Positions 1 through 7,885 of a stretch of 64,000 nt of DNA are shown here, in pieces (within the stretch, counting starts at the first letter, position 1; every line of letters starts with the position of its first letter). The translations under genes were made by a program, and so were the position numbers. The stretch covers positions 1-64,000 of the forward strand of contig ONFO01000022.1 of NCBI GenBank assembly GCA_900317155.1, in the 5' to 3' direction. The notes under the pieces were generated by a model that was given only the letters and a program-made list of their open reading frames with translations, was not told the DNA's origin and did no database searches. The stretch is from an uncultured Bacteroidales bacterium. Its GTDB lineage: Bacteria; Bacteroidota; Bacteroidia; Bacteroidales; F082.

Positions 1-1
1 C

Positions 2-163
2 CTCTATCTGCTTGGCCTTTCCGATGCCGATGTTTCGGCCTTGATGCAACGTGCCTACACCACAATCAACGAGCGCAACAGCAAGCTGAGGAGGGTTTTG
101 GGCAGCGAAAATGCCATTTCCATCACTTTGCAGGCCATCGCCAACGAATCTATATCCATTTGA
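2..163 (+). CDS. TPR-HTH membrane regulator, C-terminal fragment
   Basis: The window opens inside this gene, which runs in frame for 53 codons to a TGA at 161-163. What remains is the end of a helix-turn-helix domain. LYLLGLSDAD, SALMQRAY and a following RK/K-L-(R/K)-x-V-(L/F)-GSE pattern match the last residues of the full-length paralogue at 13535-15373. By analogy the missing part should hold a signal peptide, TPR repeats, one membrane span and a coiled coil, so the protein would be a one-component regulator anchored in the inner membrane. Its stop codon is followed within 16 bases by a conserved box also found behind the paralogue. The fragment call is secure; regulatory role and DNA target are inference. 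Confidence 0.8.
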   Translation, partial: LYLLGLSDADVSALMQRAYTTINERNSKLRRVLGSENAISITLQAIANESISI

Positions 164-178
164 TGAGCAAGACGTTAA

Positions 179-202
179 CCAAAAATCCGGACAAATCCGT
201 AC
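179..202 (+). promoter_or_regulatory. Conserved box behind TPR-HTH gene, copy 1
   Basis: A 24-base segment of the form CCAAAAA-YCCGSACAAAT-CCGYAC lies 15 bases after the regulator stop and 10 bases before the -33 TTG of the next promoter. Near-identical boxes lie in the same relation at 12591-12614 and 13496-13519 (minus strand). It contains two half-repeats CCG(S)AC spaced 11 bases apart. It may be an operator for the upstream regulator (inference). Confidence 0.5.
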
Positions 203-212
203 CATCTTTTTC

Positions 213-243
213 TTGACAAAGTATTAGGGGCATACTACTTTTG
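213..243 (+). promoter_or_regulatory. Bacteroidetes-type promoter
   Basis: TTG at 213-215, a 20-base spacer and TACTTTTG at 236-243 fit the Bacteroidetes sigma-ABfr consensus. It points toward the toxin cassette at 359 and would give a leader of about 110 bases. Confidence 0.6.
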
Positions 244-287
244 CATCGTCTTTAATTCGTAAAACAATGAAAAAACATCGAATATCA

Positions 288-300
288 GCATTTTCAATGC
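288..300. repeat. Short palindrome GCATT-TTC-AATGC
   Basis: Five-base arms around a three-base centre. It follows the bases AATATCA, as does a related palindrome at 2764-2776, so the two flank the toxin cassettes on both sides. Confidence 0.4.
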
Positions 301-307
301 GAAACAC

Positions 308-339
308 TTGCGCAATAACCTATAAATTCATTATCTTTG
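308..339 (+). promoter_or_regulatory. Second promoter for the toxin cassette
   Basis: TTG at 308-310, a 21-base spacer and TATCTTTG at 332-339. Predicted start of transcription is 10-15 bases before the ATG at 359, so the toxin fragment appears to be expressed rather than a dead remnant. Confidence 0.6.
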
Positions 340-358
340 CCAACAAAACCAGCTTGTG

Positions 359-1111
359 ATGGGAAACCGAGCTGTATATTACGGGGATTGCAAATCCCCA
401 TACTCGGCACCAGCGGATTGCAAATCCGCTGGGACGGGTGCAGTAGCCTCGTTTGTCGCTTCAACTACGGGCATAATGACGGATAAATTGCCGAAGGCCT
501 GGCAAGTGACCTGTATGGTGGCTGCTGGTGGTCTATCGGGTGGCGTAACCGCCACCATGGCTGGCGGTTACTTCTGGGATGGCGTGTGCAATGGACTTAT
601 TTGCTCGGGATTGAACCATGCGATGCATTTGGCTTGCGAGACCATGGAGGGACCAGATGACCCTCCTGGAAGCAAGAAAAACAATGCTCAACAATTAAAA
701 GGAAGAGCTCAAAATGCTTCTACTGTTGTTGGTGCAGAAGCAACAATGGTAGAAAAAGCAGCAGAACTAACCAATTTTGCATTAGCTACGAAAGAAATGA
801 AACCGATTATCAAGTACGCAAAATTAGCTGGGAAGTTATGCATTGGCGTGGATATTTGTACTAACCTAATAAAGGCTTATAAAGGAGAAATTTCGTTAGA
901 TGTTGCTTTATCGAAAATTACTATGACCATTGTAGAATACGGATCATTCGAAATTCCTATTGTAGGTCCCGCTATAGGAGCGGGCCTGATATATTCTGAT
1001 GTGACAGGAAAGTTCGATAACACTCTATATAATGATGCTTGGTTAAAAGAGTATTTTACCCCAAGATACTCTAAGTATAATTATATGCCTCCCTACATTC
1101 AATACTATTAA
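359..1111 (+). CDS. Orphan polymorphic-toxin C-terminal module 1
   Basis: A 250-residue protein. Residues 27-93 (GAVASF, MVAAGGLSGGV, FWDGVCNGLICSGLNHAMHL) match the glycine-rich pre-toxin segment found at the end of RHS-like secreted toxins of Bacteroidetes, but no RHS repeats precede it here. The linker PDDPPG (99-104) marks the usual junction where toxin tips are exchanged. The tip (105-250) is hydrophobic, with two likely membrane segments near 190-215, and its family is not recognised. The first 26 codons are made largely of two palindromes (383-430). A small membrane protein follows after 49 bases, as expected for an immunity gene. Start: ATG 359 rather than the GTG at 356. Toxicity is inferred; a silent recombination donor is the alternative. 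Confidence 0.7.
   Translation: MGNRAVYYGDCKSPYSAPADCKSAGTGAVASFVASTTGIMTDKLPKAWQVTCMVAAGGLSGGVTATMAGGYFWDGVCNGLICSGLNHAMHLACETMEGPDDPPGSKKNNAQQLKGRAQNASTVVGAEATMVEKAAELTNFALATKEMKPIIKYAKLAGKLCIGVDICTNLIKAYKGEISLDVALSKITMTIVEYGSFEIPIVGPAIGAGLIYSDVTGKFDNTLYNDAWLKEYFTPRYSKYNYMPPYIQYY
383..430. repeat. Two palindromes inside a coding region
   Basis: GGGGATT-GCA-AATCCCC (383-399) and AGCGGATT-GCA-AATCCGCT (412-430) share the core GGATTGCAAATCC and both contribute the tripeptide DCK-S to the encoded protein. The same core occurs in the intergenic palindrome at 2731-2749, indicating a dispersed REP-like family. Confidence 0.7.
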
Positions 1112-1160
1112 ATAAGAAGGTACCCATAATTAACATAGTATCTTACAAAGAATAAAAACG

Positions 1161-1586
1161 ATGATAATAACAGAAAAAATATTAAAAGTATATTATAGGT
1201 TATTCTATTTCTTCTTCCGAATAGAGAAGAAAGACAGTCTTGGAAGAGAAGAAACGGATAGTTTTGCCGCAATAGCAGCCTTAATTCCAATAACTGTATT
1301 ATGTTTTGCTAATTTTTTAACTTTGCTTTATGTAATAGCAAGATTCGTTTTGCCTTTTTCACCTCCATCGGATGTCTTTTTCATCATCATTGCCATTGTA
1401 GACGTTGGCATTAATGGATGGCTGTTTCTTTATAAGAAACGTTATTTGCAAATCAAAGAAATGTTTCAAGGAGAAAATGAAAACAAGAGACTTGATAGAT
1501 CATTTTTGTGCCTCGTTTTTTCAATAGCCTCTTTATTTACGATGGTCATATTAATTGCTCTCTTCGGTCTTCCATGGGCAAAATAA
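1161..1586 (+). CDS. Putative membrane immunity protein 1
   Basis: A 141-residue protein with three probable membrane spans (about 35-60, 71-91, 113-137) and a basic patch KKRYLQIKEMF directly after span 2. It resembles the protein at 2309-2716 in span layout and in that patch (RKRYLKVAERF). Each lies directly behind a toxin module, so the pair look like diverged immunity proteins. A membrane location would suit protection from a membrane-acting toxin. Base composition is AT-rich relative to the toxin core, as is common for immunity genes. Function is inferred from position only. Confidence 0.6.
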   Translation: MIITEKILKVYYRLFYFFFRIEKKDSLGREETDSFAAIAALIPITVLCFANFLTLLYVIARFVLPFSPPSDVFFIIIAIVDVGINGWLFLYKKRYLQIKEMFQGENENKRLDRSFLCLVFSIASLFTMVILIALFGLPWAK

Positions 1587-1616
1587 TCAAAGCCGAATCA
1601 ATAAATCTCGTCTAAT

Positions 1617-2300
1617 ATGCAATCTAATACTCACATCATGGGCGGTATTTCCACGGAAGCACGCGGAGGTAAGTTCTGGCATGGCTTCGCCTCGGGAGCA
1701 GTAGCTTCATTTGTGAGTACGATTACTGGCGTTAGCTGCAAGGAGTTCCATGTTCCGGACTCTTGGACGAAGGCGGCCATGGTGGCGGCAGGCGGTCTTT
1801 CAGGCGGCGTGAGCGCCTCGATGGCAGGAGGAGATTTCTGGGAAGGTATGTGCAATGGACTTATTTGCTCGGGACTGAACCATGCGATGCATTTGGCTTG
1901 TGGACCTGATGACCCACCGGGAAGCGGCAGTGCTAATAATAAGAAAAATGAAACAACGAAACAAACTTTTACGAATGTAGGTGAGGCAGGCGGAGGCATC
2001 GCAACGGCTGTGGATGGTGCTGCTTCAAAAGCTACAATGAAGACTCTCTCTCTTACCAGTAAAGTATTAGGTGGGGCTTTTGTTGTTGTTTCCGAAATTC
2101 CCGACCTGCTCATAGCTTGGAACGACCCTAGTCTTGGAAATGTCACAAAAGTCGTTGTTGGATCTGTGCTTGGAGCTGCTACAGTCTTTGCAGGTCCTGT
2201 TGTTGCTACAGGTGCATTTGTCTTGGGGGTCGTCAATGCATACGGAGGGTTTGACGAAGGTTATGATTACTTGAATAACATGAAAACAAATAATAGATAA
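1617..2300 (+). CDS. Orphan polymorphic-toxin C-terminal module 2
   Basis: A 227-residue paralogue of module 1. Residues 8-95 (GGIS start, GKFWHGFASGAVASF, FWEGMCNGLICSGLNHAMH) are the same RHS-type pre-toxin core, here with its natural N-terminal edge. The linker GPDDPPG at 96-102 precedes an unrelated tip. The tip is rich in Gly, Ala and Val, with hydrophobic stretches near 146-160 and 180-210, as in pore-forming colicin-like domains (inference). ATG at 1617 or 1638 are both possible; the second gives MGGIS and fits where the homologous core begins. It starts 31 bases after immunity protein 1 and ends 8 bases before immunity protein 2. Confidence 0.7.
   Translation: MQSNTHIMGGISTEARGGKFWHGFASGAVASFVSTITGVSCKEFHVPDSWTKAAMVAAGGLSGGVSASMAGGDFWEGMCNGLICSGLNHAMHLACGPDDPPGSGSANNKKNETTKQTFTNVGEAGGGIATAVDGAASKATMKTLSLTSKVLGGAFVVVSEIPDLLIAWNDPSLGNVTKVVVGSVLGAATVFAGPVVATGAFVLGVVNAYGGFDEGYDYLNNMKTNNR
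1849..1900 (+). repeat. Recombination-prone repeat in toxin core
   Basis: These 52 bases repeat 585-636 with one mismatch, while the bases on either side differ far more. The near-identity sits exactly at the end of the shared core, just before the exchanged toxin tips. Confidence 0.7.
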
Positions 2301-2308
2301 GACAAATC

Positions 2309-2716
2309 ATGAGAAATAGTTTAGACACATTATTCTATTCCATCTTTGTGAGAGTCGGGAAACAGTACGGAGGAGAAGAACATCCTTTAGGGCCTGCCAT
2401 TCTTTCGGCACTTCTCTTTTCGGTTATGTCGATAAACATGGTAATGTCTTTCATGTTTGTGTTAAAATATTGGTTTAGAGTTTCACAATTTATGGTTTTC
2501 CCAACGTGGCTTTTTTACGTCATTGTTGCATTAATAATGCTTCTCAATTATTTTCTTTTCGTTTTTAGGAAACGATATTTGAAGGTAGCTGAAAGATTTA
2601 AGTCTTTGGACGAAAGAGGAAAGAAAAAAACGACCCGGCCGTGGTTTCTTCTTTTTGTCTTGAAATCTTTTTCTTTACCTATTGTTGGATATATTTACCT
2701 ATTGTTTATTCAATAA
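2309..2716 (+). CDS. Putative membrane immunity protein 2
   Basis: A 135-residue protein with three probable membrane spans (about 28-53, 65-86, 111-134) and the basic patch RKRYLKVAERF after span 2. It is homologous in layout to immunity protein 1. The eight-base gap to the toxin stop implies co-translation. Lysine and arginine cluster between spans 2 and 3 (GKKKTTR), which suggests that loop is cytoplasmic. Assigned as immunity by position and by the paralogous cassette; not recognised as a named family. Confidence 0.6.
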   Translation: MRNSLDTLFYSIFVRVGKQYGGEEHPLGPAILSALLFSVMSINMVMSFMFVLKYWFRVSQFMVFPTWLFYVIVALIMLLNYFLFVFRKRYLKVAERFKSLDERGKKKTTRPWFLLFVLKSFSLPIVGYIYLLFIQ

Positions 2717-2730
2717 AAATTGCCTGTTCT

Positions 2731-2776
2731 GGCGGATTTGCAATCCGCCAACCTAGAATATCAGCATTTGCAATGC
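2731..2776. repeat. Palindromes closing the toxin cassettes
   Basis: GGCGGATT-TGC-AATCCGCC (2731-2749) and GCATT-TGC-AATGC (2764-2776) lie just after the immunity gene. They share cores with the palindromes at 383-430 and 288-300, so the whole toxin region is bracketed by the same two elements. Confidence 0.65.
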
Positions 2777-2911
2777 GAAAACAATCAGCATATCAGAAAA
2801 ATAAATCAAATAATCTCGAAGTCCCGAGGTCCAGTGTCCCAAAGTCAAAAGATAATGTAGTTTATTTTTGAACACTTACTTAATACAATAAAAATCAATA
2901 AAAAAAATGTT

Positions 2912-3487
2912 ATGGAACAAGTTAAATCTAGACTGTTATTGTTAGTATTGGTATTTAGCGGTTTATTTGCCAATGCACAAGAGAATCCCACTTTGGATGC
3001 TTACGAGGGCATGCCCATGAAAATGCATCGCGAGAAACTGTATTTCGGGGAGACTTACAATGCCCCTGGCTCCCATCTTCTTACCGATGAAGAATTAAAG
3101 ACATTGCTGGGCATGGAATTGTTCTATCAGTATGATAATGCCAGGTATTTGTACCGTACAGGCAATCTGGTGAAAACCATCGGATGGACCACTTTCGGTG
3201 TAGGACTGGGTTATGCGGGACTGACGTATTTTGTATATGATTACCATATTAATAGGGAGTCATTGGTCCGAATTATATTAGGTTCTGTTGTCGCTGGTTT
3301 GGGAGTGGATATGTTTACCATAGGCTATATTGTCAGAGGCAACGGCAAAAAGAAACTGGAAGGCATAATGGGACAATACAATATAGACAAGCAAAAGGTC
3401 GCCTTCCACCTTTCCCCCTCACTGATGAGATGCCAACTGCCACAAGACCAAACCGCATTGGGGATGACTTTCAGCATCGGTTTTTAA
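2912..3487 (+). CDS. Secreted/membrane protein of unknown function
   Basis: A 191-residue protein with a signal peptide ending near ANAQ (residues 1-22) and two hydrophobic spans near 88-108 and 116-138 separated by a short polar turn. No catalytic motif is seen. A -7-like TATTTTTG at 2863-2870 lies 41 bases upstream, without a clear TTG. The C-terminus (FHLSPSL ... GMTFSIGF) alternates like a terminal beta strand ending in phenylalanine, which hints at an outer-membrane association but could be chance. Family not recognised. Confidence 0.6.
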   Translation: MEQVKSRLLLLVLVFSGLFANAQENPTLDAYEGMPMKMHREKLYFGETYNAPGSHLLTDEELKTLLGMELFYQYDNARYLYRTGNLVKTIGWTTFGVGLGYAGLTYFVYDYHINRESLVRIILGSVVAGLGVDMFTIGYIVRGNGKKKLEGIMGQYNIDKQKVAFHLSPSLMRCQLPQDQTALGMTFSIGF

Positions 3488-3505
3488 ACACAATCCAGAA
3501 ATGGA

Positions 3506-3682
3506 GTGAGCCACCAAGTTGATGATTATTTTGAAGAATTCGGTTTTCATGTAGATAAATCATGCTATACATTGGAAGAAGCAGCATTGTTTATTCGACA
3601 AAATCTTATGCCTATTATCAAAGGTGAGATGTGGATTGATGAACTTATAATTCGAAAACACAAGTTGGATATGAATTTATAA
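3506..3682 (+). pseudogene. Small ORF or gene remnant
   Basis: An open frame of 58 codons from a GTG, in the same frame as the preceding gene and directly after its stop. It reads sensibly (LEEAALFIRQNLMPIIKGEMWIDELI) and is AT-rich, but has no ribosome-binding site or own promoter. It may be the decayed end of a gene whose start was lost. Function unknown. Confidence 0.3.
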
Positions 3683-3713
3683 TTAGCCTGTCTAAATCAC
3701 AAACAAAGAAACA

Positions 3714-4940
3714 ATGAACAGAACAAAGAGAATCGGCCTGCTTGCCCTCATGCTGGCAACGGCCTTCACGGGTTGCAAAGACCCCGAGAATAACGAAAAC
3801 AACATTGAAATCAAGGTGACCACCTATGCGCCCACCGAAATCACCGCTACCACGGCGCAATGCGGCGGCCATGTCACCGCAACGGGTACGGCCAAGATTG
3901 CCGAACTTGGCGTTTGCTGGGGCACAGAGGAAAACCCAGTAGCCACCGACAGCCACCTTTCCACCACGGTTACCAACGAACCCTTCAATTGTAGACTCGA
4001 AGGGTTGCTGCCCGAGACGCAGTACCATGTGCGGGCTTACGCGCTGTATGAGTCGGAATACTATTATGGTGAAGACAACACCTTCACTACTTTGGCCGGC
4101 AACGGCGGAGGCGATGAACCCGAACCAGACCCCGAAACGCCAGAAGGGCTCACGCAAGGCTTTTTCTCGGTGAACGCGACCCTTCAGGTGCGCTTCAGCC
4201 AAGGCAACCTGCAATACCAGGCCTCTACCGGCACTTGGCGTTTTGCCGAGCGCCAGTCGGACTACATCGGGGAAGGCAACGCCAACATCAACGAGACCTA
4301 CGACGGTTGGATCGACCTCTTCGGCTGGGGCACCAGCGGCTACAACCACGGCGCCAACGCCTATCAGCCGTGGTCGACCAGCGAGCATTACAGCGACTAT
4401 TATGCCTATGGCAATGGTCGCAACAATCTCTATGACCAGACAGGTCAGGCCGATTGGGGCTACAATGCCATCAGCAACGGCGGCAACACCGAAAACATCG
4501 GTTGGCGCACACTGCGTCGAGAGGAGTGGAGCTATTTGATGTCGGAGCGCGTCACAACCACTGGCATCCATTTCGCCACGGCAGTTGTTGACGGCACCAA
4601 TGGCATGCTCCTTTTCCCCGATGACTGGGATGGATCGTATCCTATCAACGAGCCCGACAAATATTTGGCTGATTTCACGAACAACATGGTCTCATTAGCG
4701 GATTGGACCGTACTTGAGGCCAACGGTGTAGTCTTTTTGCCTGCTGCAGGCATACGTGCAGAAGGCACACAGGTTCTTTATGTCCAGACGGGTAGCATAT
4801 ATTGGGCTTCAACCGCCCAATTCAACGACATGGCCTATTCAATGTATTTTGTTGTGGGCGAAAAACAACGTGACGTGGATGTCAACAACCGAGAGTTTGG
4901 CGCATCTGTTCGCCTTGTGATGGATTATTCGGAAGAATAG
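3714..4940 (+). CDS. Lipoprotein with FN3-like and FISUMP-like domains
   Basis: A 408-residue lipoprotein with lipobox TGC at about residue 21. Residues 33-125 form a fibronectin-III-like beta domain (ITATTAQCGGHV, GVCWGTEENP, YHVRAYALY). An acidic and proline linker (DEPEPDPETPE) leads to a C-terminal domain from about 145. That domain has the features of the Fibrobacter/Bacteroidetes major-paralogue fold: a tryptophan-rich W-x-TLRREEW-x-YL segment, LLFPDDW, VFLPAAGIR and a YW-A-ST turn. These surface proteins are probably adhesive or structural; no enzyme site is seen. It stands alone, followed by a convergent gene. Confidence 0.75.
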   Translation: MNRTKRIGLLALMLATAFTGCKDPENNENNIEIKVTTYAPTEITATTAQCGGHVTATGTAKIAELGVCWGTEENPVATDSHLSTTVTNEPFNCRLEGLLPETQYHVRAYALYESEYYYGEDNTFTTLAGNGGGDEPEPDPETPEGLTQGFFSVNATLQVRFSQGNLQYQASTGTWRFAERQSDYIGEGNANINETYDGWIDLFGWGTSGYNHGANAYQPWSTSEHYSDYYAYGNGRNNLYDQTGQADWGYNAISNGGNTENIGWRTLRREEWSYLMSERVTTTGIHFATAVVDGTNGMLLFPDDWDGSYPINEPDKYLADFTNNMVSLADWTVLEANGVVFLPAAGIRAEGTQVLYVQTGSIYWASTAQFNDMAYSMYFVVGEKQRDVDVNNREFGASVRLVMDYSEE

Positions 4941-5011
4941 TTATTGAAATGAAAAACATCACAAAGGCAATCATCCATCCGCTGAGGGAGGCGATAACGC
5001 GAAAAAAACGC

Positions 5012-5866
5012 TTAATGGGTTAAAATCTCCAACCCTGTCTCCGTCATCAGGAAGGTGTGCTCCCATTGGGCGGAGGGCAGTTCATCCTCGGTGATGACGG
5101 TCCAGCCATCGGCGCTGTCGACAAAGACCTTCCACGTGCCCATGTTGATCATCGGCTCGATGGTGAACACCATGCCGGGGACAAGAAGCATGCCTGTGCC
5201 CTTCTTGCCATAATGCAGCACCTCGGGGTCGTCGTGGAACTTGACGCCTACACCATGACCGCAGAGGTCGCGCACCACGCTGAAACCGTTCTTGTGGGCG
5301 TGTTGCTGGATGGCATTGCCGATGTCGCCTACAAAACCAAAAGGCTTGGCGGCCTCCATGCCCACATAGAGGCATTCTTTGGCCACATCAACCAATTTCT
5401 GCTTGCGTGCTGAGGTCTTGCCGATGACATACATACGCGAGGCGTCGGCATAATAGCCATTCAAAATGGTGGTGCAGTCCACGTTGACGATATCACCCTC
5501 CTTGAGAATTTCCTTGGCGGAAGGGATGCCATGGCAGACCACTTCATTCACAGAAACACACACACTTTTCGGGAAGCCTTCGTAACCCAAAGTGGCGGGG
5601 ATGGCACCATGCTCAATAGTGTAGTTATGCACCAGGTCGTTGATTTCCAACGTGCTCATGCCCGCATGGATCTTCTCGCCCACAAGGTCGAGGATGGCCG
5701 TGTTGATGACGCCGCTCTTCTTGATACCTTCAATCTCCTCGGGGGTGCGGATGAGGCTACGTTTGGGCACCATCGCGCCCTTGGCCTCCATCGCCATCAC
5801 CTTTTTGTCCAATGCTGTCGGTTCCTGTCCGGCCGGCACACGCCACTTTTTACGCCTGTTAAACAT
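5012..5866 (-). CDS. map: Methionine aminopeptidase, type I
   Basis: Removes the initiator methionine from nascent proteins in the cytoplasm. The five metal ligands are in canonical spacing: D130 and D141 (NVDCTTILNGYYADAS), H204 (GHGVG), E237 (EPM) and E269 (QWEHT). The substrate-binding His is H112. At 284 residues it is about 20-30 longer than the minimal bacterial enzyme because of an N-terminal basic extension (FNRRKKWRVPAGQEP), which resembles the extended Map forms of Bacteroidetes. It lies 41 bases behind dnaG on the same strand but has its own -7 element (5886-5893). Confidence 0.95.
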   Translation of the reverse strand: MFNRRKKWRVPAGQEPTALDKKVMAMEAKGAMVPKRSLIRTPEEIEGIKKSGVINTAILDLVGEKIHAGMSTLEINDLVHNYTIEHGAIPATLGYEGFPKSVCVSVNEVVCHGIPSAKEILKEGDIVNVDCTTILNGYYADASRMYVIGKTSARKQKLVDVAKECLYVGMEAAKPFGFVGDIGNAIQQHAHKNGFSVVRDLCGHGVGVKFHDDPEVLHYGKKGTGMLLVPGMVFTIEPMINMGTWKVFVDSADGWTVITEDELPSAQWEHTFLMTETGLEILTH

Positions 5867-5885
5867 ATTGTTTGAATTTGGGCTG

Positions 5886-5893
5886 CAAAAGTA
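5886..5893 (-). promoter_or_regulatory. -7 element of map
   Basis: TACTTTTG read on the minus strand, 19 bases before the map ATG. No clear TTG at the usual distance. Confidence 0.45.
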
Positions 5894-5907
5894 CGTTTTT
5901 TTTCAAT

Positions 5908-7860
5908 TCATTTGACTATAACAGTCCCCAACACCTTATTAATCTGCATGCGGATGTCGTCGAGGTCTTTTTTCCGCTTCAACAAAATGAGTTGGTCATC
6001 CAAGTTTTCGGTGGTTTTCAGTTCCTCCTCAACGGCCTTGCGACGGTCTTCAATGATAAGGTCCTTGTAGCGGTAAAGTGAAGATAATACAGTGTTTCTC
6101 AGATTGTTCTCTTCCTGTTTAACAAAAATGCTGTATTTATCCCATTTGTCGAGTTTGTATGGTGAAAACAGCAGGTCGACGGCCAATTGCGCAATGGTTT
6201 CGTCTTCGTTGGAGGTGAAATAATGGCCTTCAGGAATGGGACCTTCATCAATGGCATGGTCGAAAATGTCGAAGATTTTCTTGTTGACGGCGTTGGTGAA
6301 AACGAAACCGTCGTTTTTCAAGTCATCAATAATGAATTGTGCCACAGAAACTTGCTCGTAAATCCTTTGTCCTTCCTCGTCAATGCGCTCGTCCACAATC
6401 ATTTCTTTACCGTACATCAGTAGCAGTTTCACCAACTCTCGTTCCTGATAATAACCTGCAGGCAGCTGCTCTTCGACGGTTTCCTCTTGCTTAGGCACTG
6501 TCGTGGTTTCCGTCTCGGGAACCACATTATCCTCAATGCCCAAGGTTTTCTTCATCTTCGCCCTGAGAATCTTGTTCAGCTCGTTGGTGAGCGTCTGCTC
6601 GGGCATGTCCAAGAGGCGGCTGCATTCCTTCACGTAGGTGATGCGGAAGATGCTGTCGGGGATGACGGAGATGGTCTCCACAATGTCACGAATCACCTGC
6701 CCCCGCTTGATGGGGTCGTTCTCGGCGTCTTTCAGCAGCAGCTCGGTCTTAAAACGGATGAAATCTTTCGCATTCTCTTTCAAGTAGTTGCTGACATATT
6801 CCACCGAAAACTCCTTGCCAAAGGTGTCGGGGTCATGCTCAGGGGGCAGCACCACCACGTGGACGTTCATACCCTCAGAGAGGATCATGTCGGTACCACG
6901 CAGTGCGGCATGGATACCCGCCGCATCGCCGTCGTAAAGCATGGTGATGTTCTTCGTGTATCGCTTAACGAGGCGAATCTGCTCCATGGTCAGCGAGGTA
7001 CCACTGCTGGCCACCACATTCTCGATGCCAATTTGATGCATGCGAAGCACATCGAAATAACCTTCCACAAGGATGCACTCATCTTGTTTGGCAATGGCGT
7101 TTTTGGCGAAATAGATGCCGTAGAGCGTCTGTTTTTTGTCGTAGATCTCCGACTCAGGCGAGTTCTGGTATTTCGGGCTTTTCTTGTCGTTGGTAAGGAT
7201 ACGTCCACCGAAACCGATGACGCGTCCCGTGAGGCTGTGGATGGGGAACATCACGCGGCCATGGTAGCGGTCGTAAAGGCCGTTCTGTCCTTTGATGGAC
7301 AGGCCGATTTGCTCCAAAAGCTCGTCAGAATAGCCATTTTTCTTGGCATGTTCGGTGAAGGCGTCCCATTTGGCGGGATTGTAGCCGAGGTGGAACTTTT
7401 CGATAATCGGGTCGAAATAGCCGCGCTCACGGAAATACTCAAGGCCGATGGACTTACCTTCCTCGGTGTTCCACAACGTATCAACGAAATACTTGTCGGC
7501 AAACTCGTTGATGTTGAACATCTTTTCGCGGATGCTCTGCTGCATGATTTCCTCAGCAGTCTGTTGCTTCTCCTCGATTTTGATGTTGTACTTCTTCGCC
7601 AAGTAACGCAGCGCTTCGGGATAGGTGAAATGCTCGTGTTCCATGAGGAACTTGGCCGAGTCGCCCGCCTTGCCGCAACCGAAACATTTGAAGATGTTTC
7701 GCGCTGGGTTGACGCTAAACGATGGCGTCTTCTCATTGTGGAAAGGACAATTGCCCCACATATTCGACCCACGCTTCTTCAGCGTGACGAACTCGCCTAC
7801 AACCTCCTCAATGTGAGCGGCTTGTAGGATTTGCTCCACTGTTTCCTTTGGAATGGCCAT
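5908..7860 (-). CDS. dnaG: DNA primase DnaG
   Basis: Synthesises RNA primers for lagging-strand replication. The N-terminal zinc finger has ligands C38, H41, C59 and C62 (CPFH ... CFGC). The RNA-polymerase core carries the family block YNPAKWDAF and GRVMFPIHSLTGRVIGFGGR. The TOPRIM metal site is VEGYFDVLRMHQIG plus LYDGDAAG. The C-terminal region (about 450-650) is the variable helicase-interacting part. Length 650 is normal. Start ATG 7860 is supported by the conserved IPKETVEQIL opening and by a -7 element 18 bases upstream. Confidence 0.96.
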   Translation of the reverse strand: MAIPKETVEQILQAAHIEEVVGEFVTLKKRGSNMWGNCPFHNEKTPSFSVNPARNIFKCFGCGKAGDSAKFLMEHEHFTYPEALRYLAKKYNIKIEEKQQTAEEIMQQSIREKMFNINEFADKYFVDTLWNTEEGKSIGLEYFRERGYFDPIIEKFHLGYNPAKWDAFTEHAKKNGYSDELLEQIGLSIKGQNGLYDRYHGRVMFPIHSLTGRVIGFGGRILTNDKKSPKYQNSPESEIYDKKQTLYGIYFAKNAIAKQDECILVEGYFDVLRMHQIGIENVVASSGTSLTMEQIRLVKRYTKNITMLYDGDAAGIHAALRGTDMILSEGMNVHVVVLPPEHDPDTFGKEFSVEYVSNYLKENAKDFIRFKTELLLKDAENDPIKRGQVIRDIVETISVIPDSIFRITYVKECSRLLDMPEQTLTNELNKILRAKMKKTLGIEDNVVPETETTTVPKQEETVEEQLPAGYYQERELVKLLLMYGKEMIVDERIDEEGQRIYEQVSVAQFIIDDLKNDGFVFTNAVNKKIFDIFDHAIDEGPIPEGHYFTSNEDETIAQLAVDLLFSPYKLDKWDKYSIFVKQEENNLRNTVLSSLYRYKDLIIEDRRKAVEEELKTTENLDDQLILLKRKKDLDDIRMQINKVLGTVIVK

Positions 7861-7877
7861 CGATGTGAAATAATTGG

Positions 7878-7885
7878 CAAAACTA
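7878..7885 (-). promoter_or_regulatory. -7 element of dnaG
   Basis: TAGTTTTG on the minus strand, 17 bases before the dnaG ATG; the -33 element is not obvious. Confidence 0.4.

Noticed and set aside
1631-2236. A 201-codon frame opposite toxin module 2
   Set aside because: The plus-strand frame has the clear pre-toxin core; the reverse frame is proline- and threonine-rich without motifs.
2641-2871. A 76-codon ORF across the end of immunity protein 2
   Set aside because: It overlaps the real gene out of frame and then reads through the palindromes; no independent support.
3645-4571. A 308-codon frame opposite the FISUMP-like lipoprotein
   Set aside because: Low-complexity Val/Ala/Gly composition typical of antisense frames, and the sense frame has a signal peptide and domains.
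6487-7827. A 446-codon open frame opposite dnaG
   Set aside because: dnaG motifs are complete on the minus strand; this frame is rich in His and Val and matches nothing recognisable.
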